A stretch of DNA of 64,000 nucleotides from Rallus limicola. Taxonomy: Eukaryota > Chordata > Aves > Gruiformes > Rallidae. Under the pieces are notes generated by a model. That model made no database searches, had not been told where the DNA came from, and saw nothing but the letters and a program-made list of their open reading frames with translations. Shown one piece after another: positions 61,508 to 64,000 of this stretch (its first letter is position 1; each line of letters starts with the position of its first letter). A program made the position numbers and the translations under genes. The stretch covers positions 54,126,179 through 54,190,178 of the forward strand of contig JAKCOZ010000003.1 of the NCBI GenBank assembly GCA_022605955.1, given 5' to 3'.

Positions 61508-63194
61508 GTCATGTTTAATGTCAATTTACAAAACGTTTTACATTTTTCTAAGGCAAGGCTTCCTTGACAGTCCAGAAACCAGCTGAGTACAGGAGCCTAC
61601 CTCTGCGTTTTAATGAAGTGAAACAGGACAAAGAAACAGTATGTGAACTTGCAATCTTTTTTTCTGCCCTCTGTAATGACAGTTGGGGAAATATTTTTAT
61701 ATTCAGTGGTGAAAGTCACTCAGCAAACTGCATTGCACTACATCCAATACAGAATTACATGATTTACACTTTTCCACAGCAAAAAAAGAGTTCACTTACA
61801 GCAGGTGTCACAAGTCTTCCAATGTAATCAGAATGGAAGTGAAAGGGGAAAGTTCTGCCCTTGCTTACCAGGCATTCTGCATCCCCAGGCCATTACCCTG
61901 GCTACAATTTTAAAAATCTGACTTGTCAAATCTCCTCTAAAGATATGAATGCTTTGATCCAGATATCAACAACAAGGAATATAAAATTGAAATTTCAAGT
62001 TGGTTTAGTTTTATTTTCCTTAAAGCAACCAGGACTAGAGACTCAAAAGTACAAAATAGCATGTCAAAAAGCTGGAAATAAATAGTTGTATCTTAGAAAA
62101 TAACCACATGCCCCTGGATCAGTTTGATTCAATGATAAAATATTATCAATGAGAGATGCTGGCTTTTTTTTTGTGACATTGCTCCACTAAACACCAGTTG
62201 CAGCCACCTCTTATGACCACATCACTCATGTTTTTGCAAGCACTATAATTGGCAGGCACATAAATACTCAGCACATAAATACCAGGCAACAGGGACTGGT
62301 TTATTGTTTGGCTGATGGGGAAGTACAGCTGTGCAAGGCTGACAAATCCAGCATTTCTTTGTGACAGTTCATTATGTAGATTCTTAATATTGGGGCTAAT
62401 CCTGAAGCACATATTCAGGCACAGCTCCTACTGCATATATGCCAAATCAGTAAACAATCCAGGTTCAAAACAATAAATGCTAGGGTCCGAGCAAGCTGTA
62501 TTAGGACCATAGGTGAAGCAGAGCTGAATACTCTGAACCACTGCAGTAAACCACTTGATAGACATTCAACCATCAACTTCATGAAAACCAGCAGAGTCAT
62601 GGTAAAAACAAGTCTTTGTCTTTGCAGCTTCATGTTTCTCAGAGTGTCTGCCCAGGCTTCACAGATGCTGAGTGCCACCTGAGCAGGTTACAAGCTGATA
62701 GATTAGCTGCAGTTAGTCACAGTGCTTCATGATGAAGTAAATGTGAAATGAAAGCGGAAGGAACAACATCAACTATTAAATAGAAACCTCCACAGTATAT
62801 CAAACCAGGAGATTAATAGATACTTGGGATAGAATTGTTCATAACACACCCCTGAAAATTCTTACCTTCACCCTAAAATAGAAAGTAAGACCAACAGAAT
62901 ATGAGCTTGAAAGAGATGCAAATCATGTTTTGCAAGAATAGGGATGGCAAAATGTATTTTAAATATCCCAGGTTCTTGTTATAACAAGGAATGTCTTAAC
63001 AGATATATGCAGATGATTCTAGGAAGTAGGTTACACTTCATGTGACAAATAGTGAAATAGATCTCATGCTAAAGATCAAACCATACTAATTTCATGCTAA
63101 GGCCAAGAAAAAAATCTAACGTGAGGAAAAATTCCTTTTTTTCACGAAATCTTAGCGTTTGTTTAGCTCAGTGTATCTAAGCCATCAGCTTTTC
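61508..63194. other. Unique sequence with adjacent chance frames
   Basis: Two - strand frames of 87 and 88 codons (62415-62678, 62146-62412) lie back to back, and an 87-codon + frame lies at 61564-61827. None has a recognisable motif. A 15-base tandem duplication (GCACATAAATACTCA / GCACATAAATACCAG) sits at 62256-62285. Confidence 0.35.
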
Positions 63195-63208
63195 TTTTTT
63201 TTTTTTTT
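63195..63208. repeat. Run of 14 T
   Basis: An uninterrupted T homopolymer followed by AATCC. Confidence 0.95.
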
Positions 63209-63434
63209 AATCCAGAAACAGATTGGTTTGGTAGTTGTAGGAGGTAGTTTGTATAGAACAATCTGTAAAAGATATAAATGAGGTAATAATAACAAAAATA
63301 ATACATCCTTCTTGTAGATAGCAGATGATGTAAGCAATAAAACCATTCAATCAAGAGACAGAGAATTTCACTTACTAACTTCAGCACTTGATCATTTCTG
63401 GAAGTCAGTTTATTTTTTTAATAACATGATCTAC

Positions 63435-63440
<6 letters not shown>

Positions 63441-63474
<34 letters not shown>
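63441..63474. repeat. Run of 34 A
   Basis: The longest homopolymer in the window. No retroposed gene copy or target-site duplication is apparent on its 5' side. Read on the - strand it gives poly-Phe inside the frames 63405-63599 and 63439-63633, which are artefacts. Confidence 0.96.
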
Positions 63475-63475
<1 letters not shown>

Positions 63476-64000
63476 ACAAACACCCAACATTGAATTGGAT
63501 ATAGGAATGAATGCTGATCTTGTTTGGAAGCACAGCATCCAAGCACCTCCATGGCCTTGACAGCACTGGAATAACAACTTCTGAACAACCGCAGCACACT
63601 CTTCGGTAGTTTCTGCAAGCGTGCTAGACTCATATTATACAGGTTTCCTCACAGTACCAAGCATACCTTGGCTCTTGTTCTTATTTTTCTTTTCAGCCCC
63701 ACATAAAGTGTGCCAGAATGCCCTGTTCTCCCTTTCTTGGCAAGATAGTGACTTCTCATGTCTTTTACTTGAGTTTGCCGTTTACAGCTACAAGGACAAC
63801 CCTTCAAGAGACCCTAACATCTGTTGTTTTACTGCTTTCAATACAGAATGAGGCTAGATTGACATCTTGTAAAAGGCAATGATATGTGCTCCCAGAACAC
63901 ACAGGAAAGGAAATACAAGTGGAAGAAAAGAAATCATGAAAAGTAATATGAAAACAAAGTTCACTTCTGTATTGGCTCTATAGATGAACTATGAGTGCCA
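63475..64000. other. Unique sequence to window end, no gene seen
   Basis: The 76-codon frame at 63621-63851 lacks recognisable motifs. Confidence 0.4.

Noticed and set aside
1..64000. CRISPR arrays, operons, ribosome binding sites and tRNA genes
   Set aside because: The sequence is vertebrate nuclear DNA. No spaced direct-repeat array and no tRNA A/B-box pair with a cloverleaf was found by eye.

Overview
This window reads as gene-poor, AT-rich nuclear DNA from a bird. The main evidence is a set of CR1 (chicken repeat 1) LINE fragments. Several end in the avian CR1 tail of ATTCTATG-type units, or its reverse complement at 1471, 2113, 10675, 42790 and 56420. A solo LTR of a type I recall from bird endogenous retroviruses adds support. 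The species cannot be told from the sequence. I recognise no protein-coding exon, rRNA, tRNA, known small RNA or CRISPR array. The open frames are short (at most 145 codons) and are either repeat-derived or look like chance frames. The window is most simply an intergenic desert or part of a very long intron.

Layout. 1-6.3 kb is the densest repeat area: two independent antisense CR1 tails (1471-1935, 2108-2322), an A-rich tract, an ancient CR1 reverse-transcriptase relic (about 3.70-4.05 kb), and an antisense CR1 split by a 1.1-kb solo LTR (4630-6340). 8.9-10.7 kb holds an old CR1 tail, a relic of an L2-type LINE (9.68-10.07 kb) and a younger CR1 tail (10.50-10.68 kb). 13.3-14.2 kb has two TATA-like sites with AP-1 and C/EBP-like sites, which is weak promoter or enhancer evidence only. 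20-25 kb holds a G-quadruplex motif, a more GC-rich segment of unclear origin and a TAGGG pentamer array. 30.0-31.3 kb is a second ancient CR1 relic in antisense. 31.3-51.5 kb is mostly unique AT-rich sequence with a CR1 tail at 42.7 kb, palindromes and simple repeats. 51.5-57.3 kb holds three more CR1 fragments and a run of 24 G. 57.8-64 kb has a perfect 43-bp tandem duplication, a compound hexanucleotide microsatellite and a run of 34 A.

The repeats form layers of different age: ancient amniote CR1 and L2 relics with decayed reading frames, then avian CR1 tails, then an LTR that inserted into one of those CR1 copies. There is no set of genes working together here, and I found no new biological system. 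The items most worth checking are the nested LTR with its target-site duplication, the L2 relic, the long perfect palindromes at 25.5 and 44.2 kb, and the TAGGG and G24 tracts. Family names come from recognised motifs and memory of consensus sequences; no database search was run.
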